Assembly: GCF_003633615.1 (NCBI RefSeq) | Contig: NZ_RBKU01000001.1 | Span: 4,278,001-4,342,000, forward strand | Direction: 5' to 3' | Length of the DNA stretch: 64,000 nt | Origin: Mucilaginibacter gracilis | GTDB taxonomy: Bacteria > Bacteroidota > Bacteroidia > Sphingobacteriales > Sphingobacteriaceae | Part shown: positions 35,894 through 43,711 of the stretch, piece after piece | How the letters are laid out: every line of letters begins with the position of its first letter | How positions within the stretch are numbered: the stretch's first letter is position 1 | Translations under genes and position numbers: made by a program | The notes under the pieces: model-generated | Seen by the model: only the letters and a program-made list of their open reading frames with translations | Told to the model about the DNA's origin: nothing | The model's database searches: none

Positions 35894-36763
35894 TTAGATG
35901 ATAGGCTGGGGAGAAGGTGATGCCAGCCGAATCAGGTCGTCCATTTCGCCGTTAAATACATCGGTGTCTACATCGCCATTAATACTGCTTATTTTGCCCG
36001 TACCGCTGTTTTGCCAAAAAGTATAGTGCGACCAACCTGGTATCATAGCAGGCGGATTATTGCTGTAGCCGGATGTCCACAACGGGTAGTTTTCAAATCC
36101 GCTCGGGTTGCCCAAAAAGTCGCGCCAAAAACTGGGGTTGGTATAGATCATTGGTACACGACCGGTTCTTAATTCTACCGCCGAAAGCCAGTCGGCAACG
36201 AGTTGAACGCAAGCCGTTCTGTTAGGCTTAATATAATCGTTAAGGGCTTGCGGTACCTGCCACTCCACATCTAACACAGGGGGCAGCACATTCATTACGG
36301 AATAATCAATGCCGCAGGCTAAAAAGTTTTCTACCTGCACATCTGCCGGCGAGTTTTGGAAGTTGAGGAAATGGTAACCTCCTCTGATGATATTTGCCAC
36401 TGCCAGCCTGTGAAAATTTTGCTGAAACATGGGGTCTTTAAAGCTGTTGCCCTGGCTGGCCTTGCAGTAAACAAAGCTTACTTCGGTGGCAAGTATGGCC
36501 CAATTTATTGCACCGTTATTGTGCGATATATCAATGCCTCTGATGCCGGTAGCGGTGGTAACGCTATCGCCAAGTGCGCTAAATGTGTTTGCACCTGCTA
36601 TGCCATCGGCGGTAAGGCCCTTGCTTTGCTGGTACTGTTTAAGGGCAGCCTGGGTACCAGGGCCAAAAATACCATCGGCAGCTATTTGGAAGCCTTGCGC
36701 TATCAGTTGGTTTTGAAGTTTTTGTACATCGCTGCCTTGTGAGCCTAATTGCAGAAGATTCAT
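35894..36763 (-). CDS. GH25 lysozyme with N-terminal peptidoglycan-binding domain, no signal peptide
   Basis: 289 residues. Residues about 1-65 form a peptidoglycan-binding type 1 domain (GSQGSDVQKLQNQLIAQG and ADGIFGPGTQAALKQYQ). Residues about 72-285 are a GH25 muramidase: GIDISHNNG with Asp78 and VLDVEWQ with Asp165 and Glu167 as the catalytic pair. GH25 enzymes cut the N-acetylmuramic acid-beta-1,4-N-acetylglucosamine bond. The start MNLLQLGSQG has no hydrophobic leader, so Sec export is not expected; release by lysis, a dedicated secretion device or delivery to other cells is implied. It is embedded in the DUF2589 cluster with no phage structural genes beside it. Confidence 0.9.
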   Translation of the reverse strand: MNLLQLGSQGSDVQKLQNQLIAQGFQIAADGIFGPGTQAALKQYQQSKGLTADGIAGANTFSALGDSVTTATGIRGIDISHNNGAINWAILATEVSFVYCKASQGNSFKDPMFQQNFHRLAVANIIRGGYHFLNFQNSPADVQVENFLACGIDYSVMNVLPPVLDVEWQVPQALNDYIKPNRTACVQLVADWLSAVELRTGRVPMIYTNPSFWRDFLGNPSGFENYPLWTSGYSNNPPAMIPGWSHYTFWQNSGTGKISSINGDVDTDVFNGEMDDLIRLASPSPQPII

Positions 36764-36798
36764 AATTTTAGTTTTTATGGTAATTGTTTTAAATAATA

Positions 36799-37464
36799 TC
36801 AGGTTAGTTTGTAAGGTACCTGCTCGCGATCACTGTTATAGTTGCAAAGCAGCATGGGCAAAACCCGGTTACAGGTATTGCATGATGGCACCAACTGGCC
36901 GGTAGACCAGACGGACTTGCCCCCTGTTTTCCAAAAGATCTCGGCCATGTTTATTTTTGTTATCCTGCCTGTTTTAGGGTTAGATTGATTAACAATATAT
37001 TGTATCATTTTTTGGCCAGCACAGGCACCTATAGGGTATGTAGGCGCGGGTATTGCAGCCAGGCCGGTATTTAGTGTGTTAATTTGTGTTGTAAGCGGTT
37101 CAAGTAGCAAAGTTTTATAATCGCTCAGCGGTACGTTGTTGCCTAACAAAACCACATCTGTACCCAGCGACTTACCTTGTATAAACCCCAAAATTGTAGA
37201 CGCATTTGCTCCCGACAATGCAGCTACCTTAATTACTTTAGAGCCTACCGTTGCAATGGCAGCACCCGCCATTACCGCTGTTTGTGGCAGGGAATACCCT
37301 TTGGCAATAGCCTTTGCTAAAACAGTATCTAACTGTTGCTGTAGTTTTACGGCAAGGGCGTTTGTGGCTTCGTCAGACTGGATAAAGGGAATGGCGTGTT
37401 TATCAATGTTGTTACCGCAATGGGTACATGGGACTGTTCTGTCGGTGACGTAATTTTGTGGCAT
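36799..37464 (-). CDS. Unknown protein with two CxxC knuckles, possible deaminase-like C-terminus
   Basis: 221 residues, no signal peptide. The N-terminus has CTHCGNNID. The middle is Ala/Gly/Ile-rich (MAGAAIATVGSKVIKVAALSG) and could be membrane-active or a helical packing segment. The C-terminal part has GACAGQKMIQ (Cys148) and, 47 residues later, SCNTCNRVLP (Cys195 and Cys198). That spacing and pattern recall cytidine-deaminase-like toxin domains ([HC]AE then PCxxC), but the catalytic Glu is Gly here, so it may be inactive or a different fold. I do not recognise the family with certainty. It starts the block with GH25 and DUF2589 and is the first gene after the response regulator. Confidence 0.6.
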   Translation of the reverse strand: MPQNYVTDRTVPCTHCGNNIDKHAIPFIQSDEATNALAVKLQQQLDTVLAKAIAKGYSLPQTAVMAGAAIATVGSKVIKVAALSGANASTILGFIQGKSLGTDVVLLGNNVPLSDYKTLLLEPLTTQINTLNTGLAAIPAPTYPIGACAGQKMIQYIVNQSNPKTGRITKINMAEIFWKTGGKSVWSTGQLVPSCNTCNRVLPMLLCNYNSDREQVPYKLT

Positions 37465-37594
37465 ATGCTTTAAGTTTATACCCGCAGTGTAACCAACCTT
37501 TTCTTATCATAACAAATAAGCTGTTGTGCTTGCGAGTAAAACAAATTTGTACAATTGTCGGTACTTTGTTAAGCGCACAAATGCCCGTTTTAAT

Positions 37595-37616
37595 AAACAG
37601 GTATAAATACCTGTTT
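37595..37616. promoter_or_regulatory. 22-bp perfect dyad downstream of the response regulator
   Basis: AAACAGGTAT-AA-ATACCTGTTT, ten-base arms with a two-base centre. It sits between the response-regulator gene and the effector genes starting at 37464, 131 bases upstream of that ATG. It could be a binding site for the LuxR-type regulator or an RNA hairpin ending the kinase operon; no T-run follows. Confidence 0.5.
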
Positions 37617-37630
37617 TAAATTGCGGCAGA

Positions 37631-38287
37631 TTAAAAAAGGGTGAATAGTTGGTGCTTTATAGCAAAAAGCACCAAGCCCGCAGTATTGCGGCTTTGGGTT
37701 TTTAAGAGCAGATTGTTGCGGTGCCCTTCTACCGTGCGCGCACTAATGAAAAGTTTTTCGGCAATTTCGGCACTGGCATATTGGTTACAAATCATTTCCA
37801 ATACCTGTATTTCGCGGTCGGTAAGTATGGTATAAGCGTCAAAATGTTTTAGCTTACCCACCGATCTATTTTTTTCTTGTATCGCTACCAGCACCTGCTT
37901 GTTCATGTAATAGCCGGTTGTATAGGTGGTTTTTATAGCAGTTATAAGTTCGTCGCGGTCGCAGTTTTTAACCAAGTACGCGGCTGCCCCCGCCGAAATC
38001 ATTTTAGAGATAAGCCTGTTTTGCCCGTGTACCGATAAAACAATAACCTTAACTGTGGGGAACCGCTTGTTTAGTATGGTATTGAGTTCTATCCCATCCA
38101 TACCGGGCATGCTCATATCCATCAACAAAACATCTGGCAGTAGGGGTAAAGTGGCTAAAGTTGCCAGCAGTGTATCGCCGTCGGCAGCGCTTGCAACAAG
38201 CTCAAAATCGGCAATGCTTTCTATTAAAAAACACAGGCTTTGCCTAAAAATGTTTTGATCGTCAACTACAGCAACTTTTATGCTCAT
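37631..38287 (-). CDS. LuxR/NarL-type response regulator
   Basis: 218 residues. Receiver domain about 1-125 with the phospho-acceptor Asp57 (LLMDMSMPGMDG) and Lys104 region (LVKNCD). The C-terminal LuxR helix-turn-helix runs about 150-212 (LTDREIQVLEMICNQYASAEIAEKLFISARTVEGHR). One base separates its start from the stop of the partner kinase gene upstream, so the two are co-translated. Its likely targets are the genes immediately downstream, including the GH25 and DUF2589 block, because the dyad at 37595 lies between them. The target is inferred. Confidence 0.92.
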   Translation of the reverse strand: MSIKVAVVDDQNIFRQSLCFLIESIADFELVASAADGDTLLATLATLPLLPDVLLMDMSMPGMDGIELNTILNKRFPTVKVIVLSVHGQNRLISKMISAGAAAYLVKNCDRDELITAIKTTYTTGYYMNKQVLVAIQEKNRSVGKLKHFDAYTILTDREIQVLEMICNQYASAEIAEKLFISARTVEGHRNNLLLKTQSRNTAGLVLFAIKHQLFTLF

Positions 38288-38288
38288 C

Positions 38289-39065
38289 TCATTTATTTAA
38301 AATAAACCTAAAACTGTACCCCGTATGCGCCGGTAATTGAGGTAACAGCGTTGCCCCAATTACCTTTAGCCGTGTTTCTATATTTTGCATACCCATACCT
38401 TTAGCCGGGTTTATGGTGGCTGTAGTGCCTATCCCGTTATCGGTGTAAAGTACTTCAACGCTATCCTCGGCCTCGGTAAACGAAATAAAAATTTTGGTTG
38501 CCCGGGCATGCTTAATGGTGTTATTTATCAACTCGGCCATAACGCGATAAAGCGATAGCGCGTTAATGGTGCCCAACCCATCGGTTGTATAGGCCGAATT
38601 GTTATCGATAGTGATGCTGATGGCGCCCGTTTGCGACATCATTTCGCACAGTTCTTCGAGTGCGCCCGCGAAACCATAATGCGCTACACCGGGCGGCGAT
38701 AGGTTATGCGAGATATGCCTTACATCGGTAATAATTTTATCAATAATGGCTTTGCAGCCGACAGAAAATTTATCCAGCCCGCTGGCCGGCAACTGGGTGA
38801 ACATCTCAATGGTGAGGCGCAGGTTTGACAGGGCCGTACCTACATCATCATGCAGATCTTGCCCTATCCGGCCCCGTTCTTCTTCCTGCGAAACGATGAT
38901 TGTTTTTAGCAACTCATGCTGGTGCAACAGCTTGGTTTCATGCAGTTCGGCCTGTTTTTTGAGCAGGCGGTTTTGGTTGCGTACAAAAAGGAGTATAAAA
39001 GAAATAACCAGTATAAATATACCGCCCGTGGTGATGGTGAGGAGCACCGCAACGTTATCGTTCAT
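38289..39065 (-). CDS. HisKA_3-type sensor histidine kinase
   Basis: 258 residues. One N-terminal membrane helix (AVLLTITTGGIFILVISFILLFV) anchors a short coiled linker, then the DHp domain with His72 in QDLHDDVGTALSNL and an HATPase domain (about 165-255, with LINNTIKHARATKIFI and DNGIG). There is no periplasmic sensory domain, so the signal may come from the membrane protein gene upstream, whose end overlaps the start by 11 bases. It pairs with the LuxR-type regulator downstream. Confidence 0.9.
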   Translation of the reverse strand: MNDNVAVLLTITTGGIFILVISFILLFVRNQNRLLKKQAELHETKLLHQHELLKTIIVSQEEERGRIGQDLHDDVGTALSNLRLTIEMFTQLPASGLDKFSVGCKAIIDKIITDVRHISHNLSPPGVAHYGFAGALEELCEMMSQTGAISITIDNNSAYTTDGLGTINALSLYRVMAELINNTIKHARATKIFISFTEAEDSVEVLYTDNGIGTTATINPAKGMGMQNIETRLKVIGATLLPQLPAHTGYSFRFILNK

Positions 39066-39699
39066 TTTTATAAACTAAAAAGCCTTTGCTGAATAGCACA
39101 TACATCAATAACACAAGTGTTGCATGAACGTCGCCAAGAATAAAATATAACGTTAGGGTAGGCCTCTGGTAAATAATATTAAGAAAAGCGAAGTAAAATA
39201 AAGAACTACAAAAATAAACTAACAGCCCCACGGTTATCCAGTTTTCCGGCTGTTTAAGCCAGGCTTTCTCTTGCTGCTTTTCGGCCTGCCAAAATATATG
39301 GTATATGCAAAAAAATATGATAATTATTGCCGCAATTGGCCTTGGGTAAGAATTGTACTGATAAATATCCTGAATATATATAAAGTTTAGGATGCTTAAA
39401 ATAGTGAATACAATGCTTATTAAAGTGGCAACCTGATTTATTAATTTAGTTTGAAAAATTTTTTGGAAATATCGCGCAATAAATAAAAATTCGACAATGG
39501 TATAAAAATGCAGCAGAGGTAAATTATTGATGTGATGCGAGCCTAATATCCTTTCGGGAAAAATCATTATCCCCGCAAAAATTAAATAAGCAAATATTAT
39601 TGCTAAATATTTGCTTATAAAAACCTTTTTTTTATAGCCTATTAAAATAGGGAGTAAAGAAGTTGCGGGGATAATAATTGTGGTGTATATGTGTTTCAC
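39055..39699 (-). CDS. Multi-pass membrane protein of unknown function
   Basis: 214 residues from a GTG start. About six to seven hydrophobic segments (IIIPATSLLPILIGY, YLAIIFAYLIFAGIMIF, VATLISIVFTILSILNFIYI, PIAAIIIIFFCIYHIFW, ILGDVHATLVLLMYVLF). A conserved NLPLLHFYTIVEFLFIARYF stretch follows the second segment. The end overlaps the kinase start by 11 bases. It may act as the sensor partner of the kinase, which has little input domain of its own. No known family assigned with confidence. Confidence 0.7.
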   Translation of the reverse strand: MKHIYTTIIIPATSLLPILIGYKKKVFISKYLAIIFAYLIFAGIMIFPERILGSHHINNLPLLHFYTIVEFLFIARYFQKIFQTKLINQVATLISIVFTILSILNFIYIQDIYQYNSYPRPIAAIIIIFFCIYHIFWQAEKQQEKAWLKQPENWITVGLLVYFCSSLFYFAFLNIIYQRPTLTLYFILGDVHATLVLLMYVLFSKGFLVYKNER

Positions 39700-40039
39700 A
39701 CTGTGGTAAATTTATCTATTCATTCAATTGTAAATGATTATAAAGAATAAAAACATCAATCCCCCGCGTCATTGCGAGGTACGAAGCAATCTCTAAACTA
39801 TACAGAGCCGCTCTGTAAGTCAGTTTGTCCTGCGTAGAGATTGCTTCGTACCTCGCAATGACGGTTGTTTTGGTGTTTTAAAACAGCGTCTAAGGGGACA
39901 TGTTAAAAAAGGTAGTTTCCCCAGCTACAACAACGCGTAGACAAAGCATTGTAAAGGTAAATATTAAGGTGATGTTTTTAACTCCGGGTATTTAATTGTT
40001 TTTGAGTGAGCGGCTAAATCTTACTATTTGTATAATTAA
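39700..40039. other. Intergenic region with a mobile-looking hairpin
   Basis: 340 bases between the small hypothetical gene and the membrane protein gene. It carries the 28-bp inverted repeat at 39767-39863 and otherwise nothing I can identify. Confidence 0.6.
39767..39863. repeat. Perfect 28-bp inverted repeat (97-bp hairpin element)
   Basis: The arms 39767-39794 and 39836-39863 are perfect reverse complements (CGTCATTGCGAGGTACGAAG and onward). From memory this TCATTGCGAGGTACGAAGCA motif recurs in Sphingobacteriaceae intergenic DNA, so it is likely a dispersed REP-like element rather than a gene regulator. A search of complete genomes would settle copy number. Confidence 0.8.
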
Positions 40040-40501
40040 TTAACTCACTGGTAAATATAGCTCGCTGCTTAGGTCGCAATAAGCCGGGCATGGTGCAGTA
40101 AAATCGTATATACTGGTATCATTAGGATCGGGGTTTTCTAGGTTGCAGTACACTGCATCTTTACCGGCAGAGTGGTGAGGTACTTTTAAAACGGGTACCG
40201 CCATGCCGCGCAAATCAGCTGAAGAGCGGGTTATAGGTTCTAATTCGCCGGCCAGGCCAAAATAAATACGTATGCCTTCCAGCTTATCGTGTTTGTAATA
40301 TTTTTTGCAATCTTCTTCAAGTTGTGTTATATCTTTCATAGATATATATAGTGCCCGGGGTATTTGTTTTGGTTTATCTTTAAACATAGGCAGGGTTGCC
40401 ATGGCATCTAACCATGCTTTTACTCTTATTTTTGCTATTGCAAGGGAAATACGGGTGCTTGGCGGCGTTGGCTCACCACCATGGTTTTTTGGGTTTTCCA
40501 T
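40040..40501 (-). CDS. Small hypothetical protein
   Basis: 153 residues, no signal peptide or membrane segment. An N-terminal charged region (MENPKNHGGEPTPPSTRIS) leads to a helical part (IAKIRVKAWLDAM). A stretch GIRIYFGLAGELEP reads as a strand pair, and the C-terminus has CPAYCDL. I do not recognise the family. It is the first minus-strand gene before the membrane-kinase-regulator set and may be co-regulated with it, though 340 bases and a repeat element separate them. Confidence 0.65.
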   Translation of the reverse strand: MENPKNHGGEPTPPSTRISLAIAKIRVKAWLDAMATLPMFKDKPKQIPRALYISMKDITQLEEDCKKYYKHDKLEGIRIYFGLAGELEPITRSSADLRGMAVPVLKVPHHSAGKDAVYCNLENPDPNDTSIYDFTAPCPAYCDLSSELYLPVS

Positions 40502-41166
40502 ATAATTAGGTTTTTAATTTCAATAAAAATACTAATTTTTTATTGATAATAATAGTAAAAATAATATTAATGCAAGTTGCTAAAAGCACACCCAGAGGGT
40601 TTTACAATAAGGGTTATGCTATTTTATAATTTATAATTGAATATTGTTTGGTTAAGAGGTAGCCACATTTGGCTTACATATTAGTAGCGAAACCAATAAA
40701 AGAAGCATTGCGCAACAACTACAACAACGGGTTAATGGTATACCAACATTTTGCACCTATGGCGCATTTTTAAAAATCATAATTAAACTGCATTTATTTA
40801 TGATTTTGGTTTAGTAAAAAAATATTTGTGGCGAATACCATATTTATTTAAAGGTTCCCCGCAGGTTTTTCCGCAGGGGGGTAACAAAAGGGTATGCTGC
40901 TATGGTTGTAAATTTATGAGGCGGAAGGTAGTTTTGGATATTAGCGGGTTACCGAGAATGTATTGGCTATTTTACATTAAATGAGTTAGGGAAGGTGAGT
41001 GCTTCGAGAAACACCTTGGCTAGGCTTGCCTAACAGCTGCTGCTACGTTTGCCGGGATGTGTCAATAGTTGCCCTTACCCAAATGGGTTGATGATGCCGG
41101 GCTGCTACTTGTTGCGTTGTAAAATATCGCCCAAACAAAATCATATCGTGTTGTTTTTTATATAGT
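40502..41166. other. Long gene-free region
   Basis: About 665 bases with no open frame worth calling. It is AT-rich in the first half; near 40850-40885 there is a C/G cluster (CCCCGCAGG ... CCGCAGGGG) with only a weak stem. No RNA gene recognised. Confidence 0.5.
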
Positions 41167-41463
41167 TTAGGTAGTAATTGCTGCAACGGGAAGGGCAATA
41201 GCTTCTTTTGCGAGTGTTTTTGCTGTGTTTAGCATCCAGTTAAGGAGGGAAGTTTCTTGTTCATTATATAGCACAACGGTGTCCCATATTTTACAAATGG
41301 TTTTTTCAAGAATGATGTGGGTTAGCTCTTTTTGCCCAACTATCCTAAAAATAGCTAATCCCAATATTGGGGCATATTGGTCGTACAAAGCTTCGGCTCC
41401 GGTAATGCTACGGGAACGGAGCAATTGCAATAACTCGAAATTATTAAGTAAGGATGCTGGCAT
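41167..41463 (-). CDS. Sigma-70 region 2-like protein lacking region 4
   Basis: 98 residues. The sequence ITGAEALYDQYAPILGLAIF and LLNWMLNTAKTLAKEAI matches ECF sigma region 2 (core binding and -10 recognition), but the protein stops soon after, so there is no region 4 to bind the -35 element. TAA stop is at 41167; no frame continues it. It lies 125 bases downstream of an anti-sigma/cupin gene on the same strand. It could be a degenerate sigma factor, a decoy for anti-sigma or a truncated pseudogene. Confidence 0.65.
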   Translation of the reverse strand: MPASLLNNFELLQLLRSRSITGAEALYDQYAPILGLAIFRIVGQKELTHIILEKTICKIWDTVVLYNEQETSLLNWMLNTAKTLAKEAIALPVAAITT

Positions 41464-41588
41464 TAGCGATTAATAAATGGCAATGTAACAAGGGTGTTGC
41501 CATAACTATGCCAATAAAAAAAAATAACAATTGGTTTGAGGGTTATTGCTATTTTAATTGTACCGGTTAAGTGTGCATTGAAAGTTTA

Positions 41589-42179
41589 TTAAGCAAATTT
41601 GTGCTGTAATATAGCAATTAAATAAGGCGAATTGATGCAAATATCGTGATTGGTGTGTAGGGGAATATCTAAATAGTCGCCGGCGTTTAGCGTAAATATT
41701 TCCCGGCCCACGGTACAGGTACAGGTCCCTTTCAGGATGAAAAAGCTTTCTTCCACCTCCTCGTGTATCTCGTCGGGTACGTTTAATTTGGTAACCACAA
41801 GGGTTTGCGCTATCTTTTCATTTTGCTGTAGTACGTGTGCAAAAAAATCGTCAAACGGTTGGGTGGGTATCAGGTGTTCTACGGCTTTTAGCCAGCTTTT
41901 GTAGTTTGAGTATTTCCCGGTTGGCGGCAGGTTATCCAGGTTGATGGCCTCCTGGGCCACATCAAGGGCTGCCATAATCCTGTTTTTTAATAGCGGATTG
42001 GGTGCTATAGCTTGATGCTTGGCTAGCTTTTCGGTGGTTAGCTCAATTTCTTCAAGTTCTTGATTGATCTCCGGATAGGCTAAACGCAAAGCGCATATTT
42101 CTTCTGTAAGATTGGCATCAGCTAATCCGAGTGCGTATAACTCCAGGTTTCCACTGTTAATATAGCTTTGAATATCCAT
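41589..42179 (-). CDS. Anti-sigma-like N-terminus fused to a cupin domain
   Basis: 196 residues. The first 60 residues (IQSYINSGNLELYALGLAD, then IEELT-type helices) resemble RskA-type anti-sigma N-termini, and the last 90 form a cupin barrel (EEVEESFFILKGTCTCTVG and DIPLHTNHDI). ChrR-like proteins in other bacteria combine the same two parts, with the cupin sensing stress signals and the N-terminus holding the sigma factor. There is no membrane segment. The adjacent sigma-like protein would be its natural partner, but that protein lacks region 4. Confidence 0.75.
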   Translation of the reverse strand: MDIQSYINSGNLELYALGLADANLTEEICALRLAYPEINQELEEIELTTEKLAKHQAIAPNPLLKNRIMAALDVAQEAINLDNLPPTGKYSNYKSWLKAVEHLIPTQPFDDFFAHVLQQNEKIAQTLVVTKLNVPDEIHEEVEESFFILKGTCTCTVGREIFTLNAGDYLDIPLHTNHDICINSPYLIAILQHKFA

Positions 42180-42241
42180 CGGCTGTAAAGGTAGTTGTTG
42201 TAATACAAATAAAGTTGAATGATTATGGCTTCATGTTACTG

Positions 42242-43711
42242 TTATTTTCGGGTACTTAGTGGGTGTAAAAAAGGTAAATCGAAGTAAAAGGCCGAACCTT
42301 GTAAACCGTCACTTTCAACGCCGATGCTGCCGTTGTGCGCTTTAATTATTTCGGCTGCTATATAAAGGCCCATGCCAAACCCCTCTATTTTTTGTGCCTT
42401 CATATTATCGGTGCGCGAGAAACGCTGGAATAAGCTGGCCTGGTTTTGCGCAGGTACACCAATACCATGGTCGGTTATGGAGGTACGGACTATCTGCTTT
42501 TTTTCGTCCACAGTTAAATCGATATCAATATTTACGCTATCGGGCGAATATTTAATTGCGTTGGTAAGCAGGTTGGTGAGTACCTGGCTAATCCGCATCC
42601 TATCGGCCAGCACGCATACATCGCTCATTTCTGTTACTGCAATATGGTGTTTGGTATTGGCCTGGTTCATCTCCTGCACTATGTCGATAACCAGTTCCAG
42701 TAGTACAAATGGCTCTTTTTTGAGTTGCACAGTGCCTGATTTAAATGCCGAGGCATCTAAAAGGAACGAGGTGAGGCGGCTCAGTTTTTCGGATTGTACC
42801 ATAATGCGCCCTATGGTGGTATTTACACGTTCGTTAACCTTGTCTTTAAGTTCAATGTTAAGTATTTGCGTGTAGGAGCGTATTACCGAGATTGGCGTTT
42901 TAAGTTCGTGGCTGGCTACGCTTATAAAATCTTCTTTAGCCTGTTCAAGTTTGCGTTGCAGCGTTACATCGTGAAAGGTGAGTAAATGCTGGCCGATGGA
43001 TTTGAAGGTTTGAAAAACTTTACGGCATGAAACCAGCAAAACGTGCTCATCGCTATTGCGGTGGGTATAAATCAGCTCAAAATTTTCAAAGCTATCATAA
43101 TGCTGCATTTCTTTGGCCAAGGCTTTGGTATCCAGCTTGTGGGCGATGGCTTCAAATATATTTACTCCTTCGGTCTGTATTTTTTCGAGATCAAAAAGTT
43201 TGAAAAAAGGCTTGCTTGCCGAATTAATGGTGAGGTCGGAATTGAGAATCAGCATCGGTTCCTTTGAGGTTTCAACAATGCTTTGGGCATATTTGCGTGC
43301 CTCCAGGGCTTCATCTTCAGCTTCCTTTCTCCGGCTTAAATTGCGCAGAATTTTGGTGTAGCCAATTTGCTTGTTGTCGGTATCGGTTAATGGAAATATG
43401 AGCCCGCTGGCCCAAAATAGCGAACCATCCTTGCGTTGGTGGTTGCGCTCGTCGGTGCCGCGGCCCTTTTCGAGTGCTTCAGCAAATTCGTGCTCCGGTA
43501 TGCCGTTCTTACAGTCGTCTTCGGTGTAAATAATCCGTGCATGCTGGCCGCAAATCTCTACTTCGGTGTAGCCTAAAACATGCTCGGCCCCTTTATTCCA
43601 CGACGTTATGATATAGTCGGTATCTGTGGTAAATACACAATAGTCTTCCAGGCTTTCCAGTATATTTTTATAGAAATCATTATCAAGCGTAGGCGGAATT
43701 TTCTGTGTCAT
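42242..43711 (-). CDS. PAS-domain sensor histidine kinase
   Basis: 489 residues, no transmembrane helices, so soluble. Two PAS domains in tandem (about 12-130, YCVFTTDTDYIITSWNKGAE; about 140-250, LILNSDLTINSASKPFF) precede HisKA with His268 (SVASHELKTPISVI) and HATPase (about 370-485, LLTNAIKYSP and GFGMGLYIAAEI). No receiver domain or adjacent regulator gene, so it is an orphan kinase or signals through an unlinked regulator. A tract of ten G lies about 170 bases upstream of the start. Confidence 0.92.
   Translation of the reverse strand: MTQKIPPTLDNDFYKNILESLEDYCVFTTDTDYIITSWNKGAEHVLGYTEVEICGQHARIIYTEDDCKNGIPEHEFAEALEKGRGTDERNHQRKDGSLFWASGLIFPLTDTDNKQIGYTKILRNLSRRKEAEDEALEARKYAQSIVETSKEPMLILNSDLTINSASKPFFKLFDLEKIQTEGVNIFEAIAHKLDTKALAKEMQHYDSFENFELIYTHRNSDEHVLLVSCRKVFQTFKSIGQHLLTFHDVTLQRKLEQAKEDFISVASHELKTPISVIRSYTQILNIELKDKVNERVNTTIGRIMVQSEKLSRLTSFLLDASAFKSGTVQLKKEPFVLLELVIDIVQEMNQANTKHHIAVTEMSDVCVLADRMRISQVLTNLLTNAIKYSPDSVNIDIDLTVDEKKQIVRTSITDHGIGVPAQNQASLFQRFSRTDNMKAQKIEGFGMGLYIAAEIIKAHNGSIGVESDGLQGSAFYFDLPFLHPLSTRK

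Noticed and set aside
36356-36742. 128-codon plus-strand frame over the GH25 gene
   Set aside because: The GH25 and peptidoglycan-binding domains are unmistakable on the other strand; composition of this frame is not protein-like.
33534-37464. Interpretation of the GH25 and DUF2589 block as a prophage
   Set aside because: No capsid, portal, terminase or integrase gene, no att-like repeats and host-like codon use; only one lysozyme is phage-like.
40850-40885. C/G-rich hairpin in the long gap
   Set aside because: The stem has several internal mismatches and no T-run; not convincing as a terminator or RNA.
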